A stretch of DNA of 64,000 bases, taken from Salinicola acroporae. GTDB lineage: Bacteria; Pseudomonadota; Gammaproteobacteria; Pseudomonadales; Halomonadaceae. Below, piece by piece: positions 7,455 to 16,476 of the stretch. The notes under the pieces were generated by a model. It was not told the DNA's origin. It was given only the letters and a program-made list of their open reading frames with translations, and made no database searches. The DNA lies in assembly GCF_003206615.1 (NCBI RefSeq), contig NZ_PZJW01000001.1, positions 1 through 64,000 of the forward strand, in the 5' to 3' direction. The position numbers and the translations under genes were made by a program. Numbering within the stretch: the stretch's first letter is position 1; every line of letters starts with the position of its first letter.

Positions 7455-10400
7455 TTACCGACCCATCGATGGGATGTTCAGAGACTTGATCCGCTTTAGA
7501 TCCGATATCTGCACGCCACCGAAGTTACGGACGTCAAAGCTCACGGTCCCCATGTAGGTTCGCCAGCTGAAGCGCTGACGAGCGCTGTCGATCGAGGTGA
7601 TATGGGCGCTCTCGATCATGCGCAGGAATCCCCACCGGTTGGGGTAATCGAAGACGGTGTGACGCTGACCGTTTCGATTGATGATATCCATGCGCGCACC
7701 GAAGGATTCGCCATTGCCCGGCCAGGTCAGCCGCTCCCAGGACTGGGTATTGTTGCGGTAATGCAGCCGCTGGCCATCGAGCGTCAGGATGATATCGGTC
7801 AGCCCCACCGTCGGGTTCATCTGCAGCTCGAAGCCGTTGCGCAGATCCGAGAGGCTGTCGATGACGCGGCCCAGCGCCGTCGCGTCATCGATACTGGAGA
7901 GCATGCGCGGATCGACCATCGGCGAGCGCTGTCCACTGCCAGAGCCGGCGAGATCGCCGATTTCGTTCTGGCGGAACTGGGAAAGTGCCCCCTGATCCGG
8001 GTCGATGAAATACTCCAGGTCCCGCACCGAGGCTTCATTGACCGAGTCGCTGACCGGATACCGGCCGGCCACCATCTGATCCCAGGGAGTGACGATCTTG
8101 TCATCCCAGGCGGCGTTGAGTTGATTCCTGGCAGGTTCGTTGAGCGCGGCCCAGGTGTCTTCGACCGGCACCCGGAACAGTGGCTCCAGCGCCTGCACCA
8201 GCGGCGCCCGCGAGGTATCCACCCGGGAGGCCACGAAGTTGCGCAGCCCGTTGATCTCGGTAGGCTGGCCCGAGAGCGTGGCCATGATCAGTGACTTGCT
8301 GCTACGCCCCACGTCCTGGGCGCTGCGGACGTTGTCGACCCGGACCTTGAGCTGACGCAGGTCGAGCAGGTACTGGTTGAGCACGGAGTTGTCGCTCCCC
8401 GTCGCCTCGTCCGCCGAGAGCATTCGCGTCACCGGCCGGAAGTGACGCGCCAGCGCACCATCGTTGATTCGCGGCAACGTCGCCAGATCCACCGCCGGTC
8501 CATTGCCGCCACTGCCATCGAAGACACTCATCACGCGGCCCCAGAAGCTCTGGTCCTGGGCCTTGCCGGCCGCCTGGCCTTCTTCGTCGCTCGCCTTGGG
8601 GTCATCCCAGCCGGTGTTGGCCTTGACCGCCTCCAGCACCTGTCGCAGCGGCGAACCCTGCAGGTCGCTCAACGCGGCCAGCCGGTCACTGGCCTGGTCG
8701 AGCGTATCGAAACGGGAGACATGGGTGTTGCCAAGAAAGCGCTCCCAGGCGATGGCGTAATCGCGCTTGTAGCGCGCCATCAACTGGCTGACGAAACGCG
8801 CCTTGGACTGGACGGCATCGTCGACGTCCTCGTCATCGAGAACCCAGTCGGACTCGCGCTGCAGATCGCCGGAGACGGTCTGAATGATCGCCGGGCGAAG
8901 ATACTCGTCCCAGACCTGACGGGTATAGAAGGCAGGTACCGCGCGGCTGGAGTAGAACAGCCGGCCGGACATCTCCGGCGCCATTCTGGACAGCGTCAGC
9001 GGATCGTAGCGCTCCTCGACGTCGAGCTGATAGCGCAGGTACTCGCGGTCCACCAGGCTGCTGTCGATCAGGAAGGCGTTGAGACGCTCACGACTATCGG
9101 CGACCAGGCTGTCATCCCGCTCGAGCGCCGGTGCCGTCCCTTGCTGCAGGTAGTGAACGTAGAGCGCGGCGTTGTCCATGATGCTCTCACGGGAGCGTGA
9201 CAGCCCGCGGCGACGCGCCGTCTCCTGCCACAGCCGCGGCAACGCCGACGCCACGAAGTCGCCCTGATCCTGGTGTGCCGCCGGATCGGTCAGAATCAGG
9301 TAGAGCTTGAGCGAGGAGTAGCTCTCGATCAGTTGCTCGACGTCCTCCTGGCTCAACCGGGTCAGCATCTCCTCGGACAGCGAGGGCCCTCGTTCACCGG
9401 AAAGCGCCAGCGTCGACTCGTCGCCATCGCCATTACCCACGGCGCTACCCAGCGTACTGGTGCGTTCACGCAACCCTTCTTCGAGTTCGGTCTCCGCGTT
9501 GCTGCGCGCGGAGTACCAGGCATCCCGGGCACTGTCCGTGGTTCGCGAGCGCAGTTCGCCGCGGGCACGACTGCCCAGTTCCGAGGCGCTGGTCGGCACG
9601 CTGCCCAGCGTCGGCCGCGAGGTGGAACGCTCACGCATCCGATCCATGGCGTCGCGACCGATCGCCTGACCGCGCTCTTCCATCGCGCCGGCATCCTGTC
9701 CGGTATCGGCCGGCGGCTCGACCTCGGCGCCAGTGGTATCGATGTCACCACCCGGCGTATCGAAACTGTCCAGAGAGCGCAGCTGCCGGGTCAGTTTCCA
9801 CGCCAGCGGCTGGAGGACATCCTCCCGCAGCAGGTCCGACCAGGCCTGCTTCAGCGGCTCTCGCAGGGCTTCACCCTGGTAGAGCCCCAGATCCAGCTTG
9901 AGGGGCACGCCGTTCTCTCGATGCCGCTCGATGGCGGCCAGCTGCTGCTCCAGATCCCCAAGCAGCTCACGGCGCTCGTGAGGCTTCAGGCGGCCGGTGC
10001 TGTTGCCTGCCATGATCTCGTCCAGACGATGCTGGATATGATCGACCCACAACTTGTTGTTGTAGGCCGACCAGCCCTGAGCGGCGATGGCGGCAAGGCC
10101 CAGCACGCCCAGGGCGCCGATCATGAATGTCGGCAGGGTGCGCCGCTCGCCCCGTTGCGAGTAGTAGAGACTCAGGTTGCGGTCGGGAAAGACCACCTCG
10201 CGAAAGGTGTCGGTGATGAAGTAGCTCTTCTCTCCGCCACGCGCTGCAGTCGCGCCGGTCTCGCCCGGCGCCAACGCGAACTCGGCGCGAGTCTGGTCGT
10301 CCAGCAACGCGGGCAGCGCCGGCCCGGTCTGCAAGGCGCTGGTGAAATAGAGGCCTCGCAATACCGGCGCCTGCTCGCCCTGCTGCGGGATATCGAATTG

Positions 10401-11441
10401 CTCGAGGAAGTCGCTCAGGACGCCAAGCAGTTCGGCGAAGTAGTCTGGGAAGCGCAGCAGTTCACTGTCTGCCTCGGTACCCTCTTCGATCACTCGCCGG
10501 TCGACGCGTTGACGCAGTGTCGAGACCAACTTCGGGAAGCGCCGCTGGAAAGCGCTGATCACACCCTCGCGGCGCAACTCCTCCAGAGAGAAGGTCAGTC
10601 CCCAAGGACGCTGGCGTTCGGTGGCGTCAAGCGCCTCGAAGGTGCGGGTAAAGCCGGGCAACAGGTCCGTCTTGCTGAAGAAGAGGTAGACGGGGGGATT
10701 GATCCCTAGGCAACGGCGATATTCCACCACCCGACTCACCAGTTGCTCGGCAAGGGCATGGGCCTCCTGCCGCGATTGCTCGAGCAGTTCGGGCAGGCTG
10801 ACGACCAGCACCAACCCGTTGATCGCCGGCTTGCGACGCTGCTTGCGCAGGGTCTTGAGGAAATCGGCGAACTCGCTGGCCGGCCGATCCTCGACGAGGT
10901 AGCGTCCGGCGGTATCGACCATCACCGCCTCGCGACTGAAGTACCAGTCACAGTGCTGTGTGCCGCTGACCGCGGAGAGGTTGCTGCCGCCGGCCATGGT
11001 CGCCGCCAGCGACGAACGAGTCAGCAGAGAGGTCTTGCCGGAAGCCGCCATGCCGATCACCAGATACCACGGCAGTTCGTAGAGCGATGCCTTGCCGCCA
11101 TCCACCGAACGCGCCGCGCGCTGCATCGCCATGGCGTGCTTGAGGCGGTCGCTGAGGATCTGGTAATCGCCGGACTCGCTTTCGGCCGCTTCGCGATGCA
11201 CCTCGAGCTCGACCAGGTTCTCGATACTGCGCTCGGCGCGGATGCGATGATATTGACGCATGACCACGACCAGCAGCCACACTGCGGTCACCAGCGCCAT
11301 GGCAATGAAGATGAGCTCGCGCTCTTGCGTCAGCAGCGGCAGGATCAGTACGCAAAGTGCCAGACCCATCAACAGCAGCACGATGGAGAGCGGCCAGAAG
11401 CCTTTCAGCGAGCGCAGGAATCGAAGAAAACGCATCATCAA
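7455..11441 (-). CDS. tssM: TssM (IcmF/VasK), T6SS membrane-complex protein
   Basis: A 1328-residue protein. Two membrane segments lie at about residues 15-60, the cytoplasmic NTPase domain has a P-loop GMAASGKT (130-137) and GTQHCDWYF/DTAGRYL, a third membrane segment lies near 440-460, and a long periplasmic part ends in the IcmF C-terminal domain. TssM spans the inner membrane and joins TssJ to TssL. Between about residues 557 and 690 there is a hydrophilic Ser/Arg/Glu/Asp-rich stretch of low complexity not typical of the conserved core, which makes the protein longer than many homologues. It lies 9 nt after tssL and is followed by tagF. Confidence 0.95.
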   Translation of the reverse strand: MMMRFLRFLRSLKGFWPLSIVLLLMGLALCVLILPLLTQERELIFIAMALVTAVWLLVVVMRQYHRIRAERSIENLVELEVHREAAESESGDYQILSDRLKHAMAMQRAARSVDGGKASLYELPWYLVIGMAASGKTSLLTRSSLAATMAGGSNLSAVSGTQHCDWYFSREAVMVDTAGRYLVEDRPASEFADFLKTLRKQRRKPAINGLVLVVSLPELLEQSRQEAHALAEQLVSRVVEYRRCLGINPPVYLFFSKTDLLPGFTRTFEALDATERQRPWGLTFSLEELRREGVISAFQRRFPKLVSTLRQRVDRRVIEEGTEADSELLRFPDYFAELLGVLSDFLEQFDIPQQGEQAPVLRGLYFTSALQTGPALPALLDDQTRAEFALAPGETGATAARGGEKSYFITDTFREVVFPDRNLSLYYSQRGERRTLPTFMIGALGVLGLAAIAAQGWSAYNNKLWVDHIQHRLDEIMAGNSTGRLKPHERRELLGDLEQQLAAIERHRENGVPLKLDLGLYQGEALREPLKQAWSDLLREDVLQPLAWKLTRQLRSLDSFDTPGGDIDTTGAEVEPPADTGQDAGAMEERGQAIGRDAMDRMRERSTSRPTLGSVPTSASELGSRARGELRSRTTDSARDAWYSARSNAETELEEGLRERTSTLGSAVGNGDGDESTLALSGERGPSLSEEMLTRLSQEDVEQLIESYSSLKLYLILTDPAAHQDQGDFVASALPRLWQETARRRGLSRSRESIMDNAALYVHYLQQGTAPALERDDSLVADSRERLNAFLIDSSLVDREYLRYQLDVEERYDPLTLSRMAPEMSGRLFYSSRAVPAFYTRQVWDEYLRPAIIQTVSGDLQRESDWVLDDEDVDDAVQSKARFVSQLMARYKRDYAIAWERFLGNTHVSRFDTLDQASDRLAALSDLQGSPLRQVLEAVKANTGWDDPKASDEEGQAAGKAQDQSFWGRVMSVFDGSGGNGPAVDLATLPRINDGALARHFRPVTRMLSADEATGSDNSVLNQYLLDLRQLKVRVDNVRSAQDVGRSSKSLIMATLSGQPTEINGLRNFVASRVDTSRAPLVQALEPLFRVPVEDTWAALNEPARNQLNAAWDDKIVTPWDQMVAGRYPVSDSVNEASVRDLEYFIDPDQGALSQFRQNEIGDLAGSGSGQRSPMVDPRMLSSIDDATALGRVIDSLSDLRNGFELQMNPTVGLTDIILTLDGQRLHYRNNTQSWERLTWPGNGESFGARMDIINRNGQRHTVFDYPNRWGFLRMIESAHITSIDSARQRFSWRTYMGTVSFDVRNFGGVQISDLKRIKSLNIPSMGR

Positions 11442-11450
11442 ACTCGCTCG

Positions 11451-12164
11451 TCAGCGGGTGGAATTGAAAAGCTGCCGAATCTGCTCGATCAGCGAATCGG
11501 TCTCGCTGCCCAGCCACCAGCGCAGCCCGCCGTAGACGATCAGGCAGACCAGCACGATCCCCAGCAGGTAGACCCACAACGGGATCTCGTAGCGCAACAG
11601 CTGGCCCACCTGATCCGGCAGCTTCCAGCTTTCGTTGCGCTCGTCGCTCTGCTGTCGATAACGCGCGATGTCCTGCCCTAGCGTATTGGCGATGTAACGC
11701 AACTGATCCCGGTTCTCCAGGCTGTACTTGCCCTCGAAACCGAGCGCGAGACAGAGGTGATAGACCTCGAGCACGTCCAGGTTGGCGCGCACGTCGCTGC
11801 GCAGACTGTCGAGACGGTCGTAGAAGCCCTCGCCGGCAAGATGCACACCGAAATAGCGGTACTGGAACGGGTGCAGCTCGACATGCTCGCGAATGTTGCC
11901 CACCCCCCCCTTGAGCACGCTCTCGTCGAGGAAGGCGCAAAGTGCGTATTGGGCGTCCTTCACCGCATCGGCACTGTAATTCTCGGCCCTGGCCTTCTCC
12001 TCGAATTCACGCAGCCACTGATCGACACGTTCGAGGAAGCGCTCGACGCTTTCGGCCTGCTGACCGCGGCGCACCATCAGGACCATGGAGATGAAGTCAC
12101 GCGACAGTGTCTTGAGCGTTTGCGGCTCGGCGATCTCGGAGGGATGAGCAAGGGCTTCGGTCAT
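11451..12164 (-). CDS. tssL: TssL (DotU/IcmH), T6SS inner-membrane protein, short form
   Basis: A 237-residue DotU-family protein with the cytoplasmic helical domain (ALCAFLDESVL, HPFQYRYFGVHLAGEGFYDRL split around residues 75-110, and LEVYHLCLALGFEGKY) and one C-terminal membrane helix (about 192-215). It lacks the OmpA-type extension found in evolved TssL proteins; that function could be supplied by the TssM-OmpA fusion downstream. Its start overlaps the tssK stop by 4 nt (ATGA), indicating translational coupling. Confidence 0.95.
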   Translation of the reverse strand: MTEALAHPSEIAEPQTLKTLSRDFISMVLMVRRGQQAESVERFLERVDQWLREFEEKARAENYSADAVKDAQYALCAFLDESVLKGGVGNIREHVELHPFQYRYFGVHLAGEGFYDRLDSLRSDVRANLDVLEVYHLCLALGFEGKYSLENRDQLRYIANTLGQDIARYRQQSDERNESWKLPDQVGQLLRYEIPLWVYLLGIVLVCLIVYGGLRWWLGSETDSLIEQIRQLFNSTR

Positions 12165-13507
12165 TTCATTACCGCCATCAGTTCAATGCTGAGATTCTTG
12201 AATCCGCTGGGGACGTAAAAGGCGATCGCCTGGGCGTCCATCATGCGTTCGTAAACGGCGCCATGGGGTTCGAGCGCGAAATAGTGGTTGTCCAGCCGCA
12301 CCGGAATCGCGCTGGGCATGCGGGAGGCATGCGTCAACGTACCGCCCGGCATCGCGGTATTGACCACCACCTCGATGTCCTCCGGCGATCCGACCTTGAA
12401 GGCGCGCGGCACCAGTTCGAGGATCTGCGCACCGGGCATGTCGGCGTGGACGCTGATGTAGAAGTCGGCGCTCTTGAGCCGAGCGTCATTGAGCCGCCCG
12501 ACATAGTAGGAAGGTCGCGTCTGCTCGAGAGGGATCGGAATGTACTGGTTGGGCACCACGATCTCGAGCAATTCCCGTACCACGCTTTCCAGCCCCAGCA
12601 AGGCCGGCGCCGGATCACGATGATCGTAGTCCGGGATGTCTCCCAGCTTGTGGGACATGGAGAACGTCATCAGGCTAGCGGCGAATTCGGCCAGAAAGCG
12701 ATAGAGCGTTTCGGGATGCAGTCGCGGATGCGCCAGCAGGTGCGCCAGCTGCGGATAGGCCCGATTGATGGTGTAAAGCAGCCAGAACAGCGTGACATCA
12801 CTAGAGCCGAACTCCGCCACCTGGTCGGCACGCTCGCGGCGACGGCCGGAAAGCGCCTCACTCCGCGCCTGAAGCATGCCGATCAGGCGATTGGCGATAT
12901 CAAAAGGCAGCGAGACGGAATCGATATGCAGCGCCGGTGGCATGAAACGTTCGCTTTCGAGATTGAAGCCCCCGGCGGCGTTGCGCTTGAGCAGCGCGAT
13001 CGGGCAATGGGTGAAGCCATCCAGGCTATCCCCCTCCATCAACAGGGTCGCGTTGAGTTCGAGCGTGCCCAGCTCGTTCTCCAGCGAGCCCTCGTTGAGA
13101 TCGGGTCGCGTCTCGAAGCGCTGGACGTAACGACGCCCGCCGTGGCGCGGGGCGTCCTGGTCGAGATAACTCGGCGACCACGGTTCGAGCGTGCGCAATG
13201 CGGCGAATATCTTGACCTCTCCATTGCGAGCCAGCTCGTCGAGGCTTCGCCCCGGCGGAAGTGGATCGTGCTGGGGGGCATCGAGCAAGGTGCCATCGGG
13301 GAAAACCAGCTTGAGGCGGCTCAACCGTAATGTCCCCTGCTCGAGCGCCCCTTCGTCGAAGGCGATCTCCTGCACCCCCCACTGGAACGGGTGCTGGACC
13401 TGGCGCGACTCGGCCTGCTGGCGCTGATGGAATTCGTCCTGGTACTGAAAATGCTGGGGCAGAAGGAACATCCCTTCCGACCACATGATGCGGTTGTGTT
13501 TGCTCAC
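12161..13507 (-). CDS. tssK: TssK, T6SS baseplate-membrane complex adaptor
   Basis: A 448-residue TssK/ImpJ/VasE protein. It starts MSKHNRIMWSEGMFLLPQHFQYQD, shown here in part, which is the family signature (W.EGM.L.PQHFQ). The central FWLLYTINRAYPQLAHLLAHP helix and the C-terminal LKSADFYISVHAD are also typical. TssK trimers link the baseplate wedges (TssF, TssG, TssE) to TssL and TssM. It lies 93 bp downstream of tssJ and overlaps tssL by 4 nt. Confidence 0.96.
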   Translation of the reverse strand: MSKHNRIMWSEGMFLLPQHFQYQDEFHQRQQAESRQVQHPFQWGVQEIAFDEGALEQGTLRLSRLKLVFPDGTLLDAPQHDPLPPGRSLDELARNGEVKIFAALRTLEPWSPSYLDQDAPRHGGRRYVQRFETRPDLNEGSLENELGTLELNATLLMEGDSLDGFTHCPIALLKRNAAGGFNLESERFMPPALHIDSVSLPFDIANRLIGMLQARSEALSGRRRERADQVAEFGSSDVTLFWLLYTINRAYPQLAHLLAHPRLHPETLYRFLAEFAASLMTFSMSHKLGDIPDYDHRDPAPALLGLESVVRELLEIVVPNQYIPIPLEQTRPSYYVGRLNDARLKSADFYISVHADMPGAQILELVPRAFKVGSPEDIEVVVNTAMPGGTLTHASRMPSAIPVRLDNHYFALEPHGAVYERMMDAQAIAFYVPSGFKNLSIELMAVMK

Positions 13508-13600
13508 GTCCCTGTCCCGTGCCTCTGAATACTGACGCCCGCCATGCGGTCGCCCTCCGAATCACAAGCTCCACCGACTACCGGCACAACGCCGGAAGGA

Positions 13601-14146
13601 TTACTTGCCGAGCAGATCGTGACCACGCTCGACTTCGACGCGATCATCGAGGAGACGTAGCCGGACACCTTCCGAGGCGCTCAACAGGCCGTCGTTCCTG
13701 AGCTCTTCGCCGTCGAAGACCACATGCCAGTTGTCGCTGACGACATTTCGGAAAAAGGCGGCAACACCGACGAACTGGGCGTTAGGTGCCAGGGCGGCGA
13801 CATCCACCTTCTGCTCACCCGGCAGCAGGGTCAGCTCGCGCTGGGACAGCAGAGTGTTTCCCAGCACGCTCTCGCCCTCGCTCCACAGCTGACGTGGCGA
13901 GGCCGTGGCGAAGGGAGCCTGCTCGCTCAGTTGGTAGATTCTGACGACGACGGACAAGGGCTCGCCATTGACATCCGGGTTGACCGATTCGTCACTATCG
14001 ATGGTGACTCGCACCCGCTCCTGGTTGCCGAACAGATCCCCCGCCCAGGTATCTCCGAAGCGGTTGCCAACACGATCGGCAACACCGCAACCTGCCAGCA
14101 GAGCCATGCATAAACTCACTACCAAAACGCGTACGGACGCCATCAT
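13601..14146 (-). CDS. tssJ: TssJ, T6SS outer-membrane lipoprotein
   Basis: A 181-residue lipoprotein with a signal peptide ending in the lipobox LLAGC (Cys about residue 20) and the transthyretin-like TssJ domain (LSVVVRIYQLSEQAPFATAS, then LLPGEQ and FVGVAAFFRNV). TssJ anchors TssM to the outer membrane. It is the first gene of the leftward tssJKLM arm; its promoter must lie in the 186 bp shared with the divergent NlpE-like gene. Initiation could be at either of the first two Met codons. Confidence 0.93.
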   Translation of the reverse strand: MMASVRVLVVSLCMALLAGCGVADRVGNRFGDTWAGDLFGNQERVRVTIDSDESVNPDVNGEPLSVVVRIYQLSEQAPFATASPRQLWSEGESVLGNTLLSQRELTLLPGEQKVDVAALAPNAQFVGVAAFFRNVVSDNWHVVFDGEELRNDGLLSASEGVRLRLLDDRVEVERGHDLLGK

Positions 14147-14332
14147 TGCCGTCTCTATTCACTCTATTATTTAGTCCCGAGAAAGCTCACGAAATCTGAA
14201 CACCGAACAAGATTCGGCATCAATTTGTCTCGTGCGCCACACACCCTACCAGATTTAATGGCTATAATAAGCGTCGAATTTAACATTAGCTTACTCAGAA
14301 ACATTTATTTACAAAAAGTTTGGGATCGACAC
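14147..14332. promoter_or_regulatory. Divergent promoter region between tssJ and the NlpE-like gene
   Basis: AT-rich 186 bp between divergent genes. A good rightward -10 (TATAAT, 14263-14268) serves the lipoprotein gene, although the -35 (around 14240) is poor. A small inverted repeat CCGAA/TTCGG occurs near 14202-14216. No certain leftward promoter for tssJ was seen. Confidence 0.45.
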
Positions 14333-14815
14333 ATGAAAGCACAGTCCGCCAAATGGGTGCCGGTAGCCGCCTGCCTGTTGTTGAGTGCTTGCGCAGCCGG
14401 CCCTCAATCCCAGGTCAATTACGTCAAGGCTACCGAACGCTTCGAGGGCACCCTGCCCTGCAATGACTGCCGCGGGATCGACACCGACCTGATATTGCAG
14501 CGTGACGCCATCACCGGGGCGCCCCAAAGCTTCTACCTGCATGAGGTCAAGATCGACGCGCCCGGGGGAGAAAGAGTCAACTCCACTTGGGGAAAATGGT
14601 CTATAAATCAGGATATTAACGATTTCGAACGGCAGCTTTATGTGCTTAGTCCGGAGGTGGGAGAAGCGCGCGCCTACGTCAGAAAGGACAACGGCAATCT
14701 GCAGCCGCTGACGGATCAGGGCACGCCGGCAATCGATGACGAGGGCAAGAGCGTCGCCCTCGAAGTGTTGACCCCGGATCTATATCCCGCGGCAGCGACG
14801 GATGAGAACAATTGA
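14333..14815 (+). CDS. NlpE-like outer-membrane lipoprotein
   Basis: A 160-residue protein with a lipoprotein signal peptide (lipobox LLSAC, Cys about residue 20) and an NlpE N-terminal-type domain, recognised by GTLPCNDCRGIDTDLIL, where the CxxC motif and following strands match NlpE/CutF proteins. NlpE senses surface contact and lipoprotein stress and activates Cpx in E. coli; this protein has only the N-terminal domain. Start 14333 is chosen because the signal peptide begins there; the upstream in-frame extension is AT-rich promoter DNA. Its place between the two T6SS arms suggests a linked envelope role, but that is inference. Confidence 0.75.
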   Translation: MKAQSAKWVPVAACLLLSACAAGPQSQVNYVKATERFEGTLPCNDCRGIDTDLILQRDAITGAPQSFYLHEVKIDAPGGERVNSTWGKWSINQDINDFERQLYVLSPEVGEARAYVRKDNGNLQPLTDQGTPAIDDEGKSVALEVLTPDLYPAAATDENN

Positions 14816-15104
14816 ATCGCGACTCGTGCTAGAGTGACGAGATAACCTTTAATTACACGGGATGTAAGAGATCGCCTACAACATTAATAGCAGATAACCT
14901 CGGAGCACCGTCTCGATTCTCCGATACAATACTTTGCGATTTCTGTTACTGGGTAGAATCTCGATCGTTAATCTATTGAGTCTTTCGGCGTCCTCGGCAC
15001 AATGGGTCGCGAGCCGATGTCCAATGGAATGATACGAGTGGCCTCGATAACCCAATCGAGGCCAGGTCCATCTCGACGATATGACGTCGCACCGGGAATC
15101 GATC

Positions 15105-15860
15105 ATGACGCAGTCCTTCGATGTTGATAGCTTCATCCGTTCGCGCAAACAGACGCGAGTGGTGTCGGATTTGCTCAAGGCGCAGGCGGGGGACTATCTC
15201 ACGACCCTGGCGCCACTGGTGCGACCCCAGCCGCTGTTCGGCGAGTACCTGCAGGGAGCGCCTCGCGGTAGCGGCCGGGAGACTCAGCATCACTTCAAGG
15301 AGTTTCGCACCCTGTTCGACAAGCATGCGGCGCAGCGTCCGTTCAACCTGATGAACGAGCTCGAAGTACCGCTCAACATCATCAACTCCACGCCTGAGCT
15401 TTTCCCGCTCGAGTACGACCACGCCTTGCCGGGCGGCAGCACCGTGCGCGTGACCAGCCCTGCGCGCTGGGTGGTGGGTTACTCGTCATTCGACTTGAGC
15501 CGCTTTCGTCAGGTCGTCCGCGACCCCAATCGCAGTGGCTCGGAGCTGCACCGGTTCGTGGTGCACTACCTGATGCTGTTTCACTGCTTCAGCCGCGCCG
15601 CCGGCCTGGGTCGCCTTTTCAAAGGGCTGCGCTTCCCGGTTGGCTTCCAGCAACTGGACGATTTCGGCGAGCTCCCTTTCTGTGTCATCAGCTCGCCGGT
15701 CGCCTCGACCCTGCCGGCAGACGACGTGATCCGCCACAGCACCGAAATCTCCGGCAGTCGCAGCTTCGAAGAGCTGATCTACGAAGATGCGATCAATGCC
15801 ATGCAGGACGATTTGCGGGAGCAACTGATATCCGCTGTCAGGGAGGCGCCGTCCGCCTGA
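15105..15860 (+). CDS. Conserved-looking T6SS-operon protein of unknown function upstream of tssB
   Basis: A 251-residue soluble protein that I cannot assign to a named Tss family. It has FRTLFDKHAAQRPFNLMNEL, a central VTSPARWVVGYSSFDLSRF segment and a C-terminal part predicted to be alpha/beta. It has no signal peptide or membrane helix. It is the first gene of the right-facing arm, 70 bp before tssB. ATG 15105 is preferred over 15081 because GGGA lies 7 nt upstream. As a T6SS-operon gene it could be an accessory, immunity or regulatory factor; none of these is shown by the sequence. Confidence 0.7.
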   Translation: MTQSFDVDSFIRSRKQTRVVSDLLKAQAGDYLTTLAPLVRPQPLFGEYLQGAPRGSGRETQHHFKEFRTLFDKHAAQRPFNLMNELEVPLNIINSTPELFPLEYDHALPGGSTVRVTSPARWVVGYSSFDLSRFRQVVRDPNRSGSELHRFVVHYLMLFHCFSRAAGLGRLFKGLRFPVGFQQLDDFGELPFCVISSPVASTLPADDVIRHSTEISGSRSFEELIYEDAINAMQDDLREQLISAVREAPSA

Positions 15861-15930
15861 CCGCTAGGCGCAATCCAGCACGACCCATTCGAACCCCAAC
15901 GAAGCCGCCATCTCAAGGGAGGATCCTTTC

Positions 15931-16464
15931 ATGGCCAAGAACGAAAGCACTCAACACAAGCTGTCGCGCGTGAGGGCACCGCGAGTTCACCTGACCTACG
16001 ACGTCGAGATCGGCGACAGCATCGAGAAGAAAGAACTGCCGTTCGTGGTCGGCGTCATGGGTGACTATTCCGGCAACCCGCTCGAGCCGCTGCCGCGGCT
16101 GAAGGATCGCAAGTTCGTCAATGTCGACCGCGACAACTTCGACAGCGTCATGAAGGGTGTCAAGCCGCGCTTGAGCTACCGCGTCGACAACACTCTCGCC
16201 AATGACGGCTCGCAGTTGCCGGTCGAGCTCAACTTCAAGCGCATGGAGGATTTCGAGCCGCAGGAAGTCGTGCGTCAGGTCGAGCCGCTGCGCAAGCTGC
16301 TGGAGGTTCGCAACAAGCTGGCCGATCTGCGCAACAAGATGGGTGGCAACGACAAGCTCGAAGAGCTGTTGATGGACGTGCTGCAGAACACCGACAAACT
16401 CCAGGCCCTGGGTGAAGAGCTGGGTCGTGAAGCCGCTGCGAAACCGCAGAGCGACAAGGAATAA
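15931..16464 (+). CDS. tssB: TssB (VipA), T6SS contractile sheath small subunit
   Basis: A 177-residue ImpB/VipA protein with the typical SRVRAPRVHLTYDVE start, ELPFVVGVMGDYSGNP and RKFVNVDRDNFDSVMKG. TssB and TssC form the contractile sheath around Hcp. A strong GGGAGGA ribosome binding site lies upstream, and tssC follows after 12 nt. Confidence 0.97.
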   Translation: MAKNESTQHKLSRVRAPRVHLTYDVEIGDSIEKKELPFVVGVMGDYSGNPLEPLPRLKDRKFVNVDRDNFDSVMKGVKPRLSYRVDNTLANDGSQLPVELNFKRMEDFEPQEVVRQVEPLRKLLEVRNKLADLRNKMGGNDKLEELLMDVLQNTDKLQALGEELGREAAAKPQSDKE

Positions 16465-16476
16465 CGGGAGTCTTTC

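Noticed and set aside
9273-10709. Long plus-strand frame inside tssM
   Set aside because: Complement of a confident TssM coding region; no ribosome binding site or motif.
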